64,000 nt of DNA from Acidobacteriota bacterium. GTDB lineage: Bacteria > Acidobacteriota > Blastocatellia > Pyrinomonadales > Pyrinomonadaceae. A program made the position numbers and the translations under genes. Under the pieces are notes generated by a model that saw only the letters and a list, made by a program, of their open reading frames with translations, was not told the origin of the DNA and did no database searches. Within the stretch, counting starts at the first letter, position 1; each line of letters starts with the position of its first letter. Of this stretch, positions 62,130 to 64,000 are shown in pieces. The stretch lies in the NCBI GenBank assembly GCA_018269075.1, contig JAFDVJ010000078.1, positions 9,046 to 73,045 of the forward strand, read 5' to 3'.

Positions 62130-62705
62130 TTGGATAAAAAGAAAAAGATCAACCTGAAAAAAATCGCCAAAGGCGTCCGCCTGATCCTCGAAGGCATCGG
62201 CGAGGACCCCGACCGCGAAGGTTTGCAGAAAACGCCCGAGAGAGTGGCGCAGTTTTACGCCGAGCTGACGGAAGGATTGTGGGAAGACGCGAAATCGCAC
62301 GTCGCGCCGCTGCCGGGCGACACGCACGACGAAATGGTCATCGTCAAGGATATTTCGATCGCGTCGGTCTGCGAGCATCATCTCGCGCCGTTCGTCGGCA
62401 AATGCCACATCGCCTATATTCCGAAGGGCGGCCGGATCGTCGGTTTGTCGAAGCTCGCGCGGATCGCCGAGATCTTTTCGCGGCGGCTGCAGGTTCAGGA
62501 ACGGCTCACGCAGGAAATCGCGCAAACGCTGTACGACGGGCTCCAGCCGCTCGGCGTGATGGTCGTGATCGAGGCCGAACATACCTGTATGACCCTGCGC
62601 GGCGTCAAAAAACCGGGCGCGAAAACGATCACGTCGAGTGTCCTCGGCGGTTTTCGATCCGACGCGCGAACGCGCGCCGAGGCGATGAGTCTGATCAAAG
62701 GATAG
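62130..62705 (+). CDS. folE: GTP cyclohydrolase I
   Basis: A 191-residue FolE. The start appears to be TTG 62130 with GAGG 9 nt upstream. It shows DREGLQKTPERVAQFYAEL, the zinc motif VCEHHLAPF (Cys81, His84 region), GKCHIAYIPKGGRIVGLSKLARI, RLQVQERLTQEIAQTL and EAEHTCMTLRGVKKPG with the second Cys. It converts GTP to dihydroneopterin triphosphate for folate or tetrahydrobiopterin. It lies 6 bp after the methyltransferase and completes the larC-MT-folE unit. The stop is followed by a heptamer array. Confidence 0.96.
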   Translation: MDKKKKINLKKIAKGVRLILEGIGEDPDREGLQKTPERVAQFYAELTEGLWEDAKSHVAPLPGDTHDEMVIVKDISIASVCEHHLAPFVGKCHIAYIPKGGRIVGLSKLARIAEIFSRRLQVQERLTQEIAQTLYDGLQPLGVMVVIEAEHTCMTLRGVKKPGAKTITSSVLGGFRSDARTRAEAMSLIKG

Positions 62706-62709
62706 GGCG

Positions 62710-62744
62710 ATTTGGGATTTCGGATTTCGGATTTCGGATTTCGG
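62710..62744 (+). repeat. Five tandem ATTTCGG-type heptamers after folE
   Basis: The units (first ATTTGGG, then four ATTTCGG) start 4 bp after the folE stop codon, preceded by GGGCG as at 6155. Same orientation relative to transcription as the other two arrays of this unit. Confidence 0.85.
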
Positions 62745-62845
62745 ATTGAGTGGGAGCCTGTTTTTTCAAAGGGGAATTTTTTCAGATTGGCCGGCATCTT
62801 TTTGGGATTGTCTTCGAAAAAATTCCCCGGTTTGGAAATTGGGTT

Positions 62846-64000
62846 TCAATCCTCTTCAAATTCTTTGGAAAAACCGGAAATGTTCCAGGGCGTAAAGACG
62901 TTTTTGAAGGTCTGCAGGCTGTCGAAAAAAGCGTTCGAATTTTCGTTGTAAATGCGGCCCTGACCGGTTCCGAGCCGGCCCTGGCCCGTTCCCAATCTGC
63001 CCTGACCGGTGCCGAGGCGGCCCTGACCGGTGCCGAGGCGGCCCTGCCCGGTACCGAGGCGTCCCTGGCCTGTTCCAAGCCTGCCTTGCCCGGTTCCAAG
63101 TCTGCCCTGACCCGTTCCAAGTCTGCCCTGGCCCGTTCCGAGACGACCCTGACCGGTTCCGAGCCGGCCCTGACCGGTTCCGAGTTTTCCGTCTGAATCG
63201 GAGTCATTTTCAGCGGTTTCCGGCGTGAATTCGTCCTGAAACGCCGCCCACGGGTAGCGGTGTTTGGGTTTTCGCGGTTCTTCGGAGCCGCGGCGGCTGA
63301 CTTCGCCGAGATAAAGATCGAGAAAAGCCAGCCAGTTGCGATCCCTGAATTCGGGGTTCGAATTCCTGTAAAACCACAGCTCTTCGTAATTGTGACGGAC
63401 GGTTTCGAACGTTTCGTAAGACCACGGGAAAAAAAGCGAGACGCCGTTCGAATATTGATATTTTCCGCCGCTGTAGCCGCTGATGATGACGAATTTTCTC
63501 AGGTTTTCCAGCACCGCCTTGCATTGATCGACGACATTCTTTAGGAATTCCGCGTCGTCTTCGGGTAAGGCTTCCTTAAAATCCCGGAGGAGCGATCTGA
63601 TTTCTCCGATCAGCAGCTCGCAGAAATCTCCGAGGTCAATATTCTGGTCGAACATATACGACTGGCATTTCCAGTGAACCTGCAGCAGGATTCGCTCCAT
63701 CTGCCGGTAAATTACGTCCTTTTTTTTGAAGCATTCGTACAAAACGGCCGCTAAGCCGCTGACCGACTCGGCCAGATTGTCGATTCCGGGAAACCAGAGA
63801 TTGCCGTTTTCGTCCTTTTCGGGCGTGAAGTCCCACGCCGACATATCGACCGAAACGCCGCCGACCTTGTAGGCGTCCTGACTTTCGATAAATCGCCGGA
63901 CGAAATTTTCGGCCACCTTTCTCGTTTCAAGTCCGGTATTTTGCGCCAGACATCCGAGAATGTTCCCGTAAGTCCAGCCGGCTTCGGGCACGAGGCCCTC
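62846..64000 (-). CDS. Clostripain (C11) family-like protein, C-terminal part, with an 11-fold heptapeptide repeat (N-terminus beyond window)
   Basis: The reverse frame is open to base 64000; a GTG at 63989-63991 is more likely an internal Val (GLVPEAGWTYGNI). The visible part begins with the substrate-binding segment of C11 peptidases (VPEAGWTYGNILGCLAQ). A helical domain follows (about 60-200 of the visible part) with Trp/Tyr-rich motifs (SNGVSLFFPWSYETFETV). The C-terminus is an Asp/Ser linker, eleven copies of RLGTGQG, and a short tail. The catalytic His and Cys of the C11 fold would lie beyond base 64000. Possible cleavage specificity after Arg suits the repeat, which has one Arg per unit; that link is inference. 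Confidence 0.8.
   Translation of the reverse strand, partial: EGLVPEAGWTYGNILGCLAQNTGLETRKVAENFVRRFIESQDAYKVGGVSVDMSAWDFTPEKDENGNLWFPGIDNLAESVSGLAAVLYECFKKKDVIYRQMERILLQVHWKCQSYMFDQNIDLGDFCELLIGEIRSLLRDFKEALPEDDAEFLKNVVDQCKAVLENLRKFVIISGYSGGKYQYSNGVSLFFPWSYETFETVRHNYEELWFYRNSNPEFRDRNWLAFLDLYLGEVSRRGSEEPRKPKHRYPWAAFQDEFTPETAENDSDSDGKLGTGQGRLGTGQGRLGTGQGRLGTGQGRLGTGQGRLGTGQGRLGTGQGRLGTGQGRLGTGQGRLGTGQGRLGTGQGRIYNENSNAFFDSLQTFKNVFTPWNISGFSKEFEED
62958..63188 (-). repeat. Eleven tandem 21-bp units encoding (R/K)LGTGQG
   Basis: Eleven contiguous 21-bp units on the reverse strand, in frame and with silent divergence (third-position changes such as GGT/GGC/GGA). Each encodes RLGTGQG, the first KLGTGQG. 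The silent variation with perfect amino-acid conservation points to selection on the peptide. Confidence 0.9.

Noticed and set aside
62958-63188. CRISPR-like array
   Set aside because: The 21-bp units are contiguous without spacers and in frame within a coding gene.

Overview
The window is 64 kb of GC-rich bacterial chromosome in which almost every base belongs to a compact gene. The gene set points to an Acidobacteriota bacterium, most likely a Blastocatellia/Pyrinomonadales relative. The grounds are an Oar-type TonB-dependent receptor with an N-terminal carboxypeptidase-regulatory domain, zinc-ribbon/FHA/Ser-Thr-kinase proteins, VIT-vWA and Ycf48-like exported proteins, a DUF4344 metallopeptidase, and many exported proteins of unknown function. 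This placement is inference from gene content; there is no rRNA gene in the window.

Layout: 1-2148 is a MacAB-like efflux operon (ATPase cut by the left edge). 2438-8525 is a one-directional phospho-signalling cluster: zinc-ribbon FHA protein, zinc-ribbon/kinase/FHA protein, RDD membrane protein, FHA-GAF-PP2C phosphatase. 8603-13971 holds an AT-rich exported orphan, a YbgC-like thioesterase, a Cache-HAMP chemoreceptor and two exported proteins. 14111-19278 holds tRNA-Gln, smpB, pepA, two lipoproteins (one a DUF4344 metallopeptidase) and sucC without sucD. 19402-25690 is an operon of two large paralogous exported proteins and a DUF3142-like lipoprotein. 25811-32008 holds ETF-ubiquinone oxidoreductase, CsbD, a zincin-like protein, the yicC-gmk-rpoZ operon and an MsbA-like exporter. 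32161-43218 is envelope biology: OmpA-like protein, an ABC ATPase with degenerate motifs, coiled-coil, VIT-vWA and Ycf48-like proteins, and the TonB receptor. 43469-50696 is rich in peptidases (S41, S8, an M16 pair). 50712-55934 is the most accessory-looking part: VOC/DUF1579 genes, a YegP protein, a SWIM-Rad52 annealing protein divergent from an XRE regulator, a membrane protein and an AbrB/Doc toxin-antitoxin pair. 55975-64000 returns to housekeeping (DAHP synthase, argS, sirtuin, larC, methyltransferase, folE) and ends in a clostripain-like protein with an 11-fold heptapeptide repeat, cut by the right edge.

The most notable locus is 52811-54735. A SWIM zinc-finger module is fused to a Rad52-type annealing domain, and a strong internal ribosome-binding site precedes the Met that would start a stand-alone Rad52 protein. 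It is transcribed away from an XRE regulator through a 240-bp region with two well-formed sigma-70 promoters and a palindrome at the predicted start site. A second theme is a scatter of 7-bp tandem repeats whose unit sequence differs between loci but whose period stays at seven. Several begin a few bases after a stop codon, and one lies inside the SWIM-Rad52 linker.
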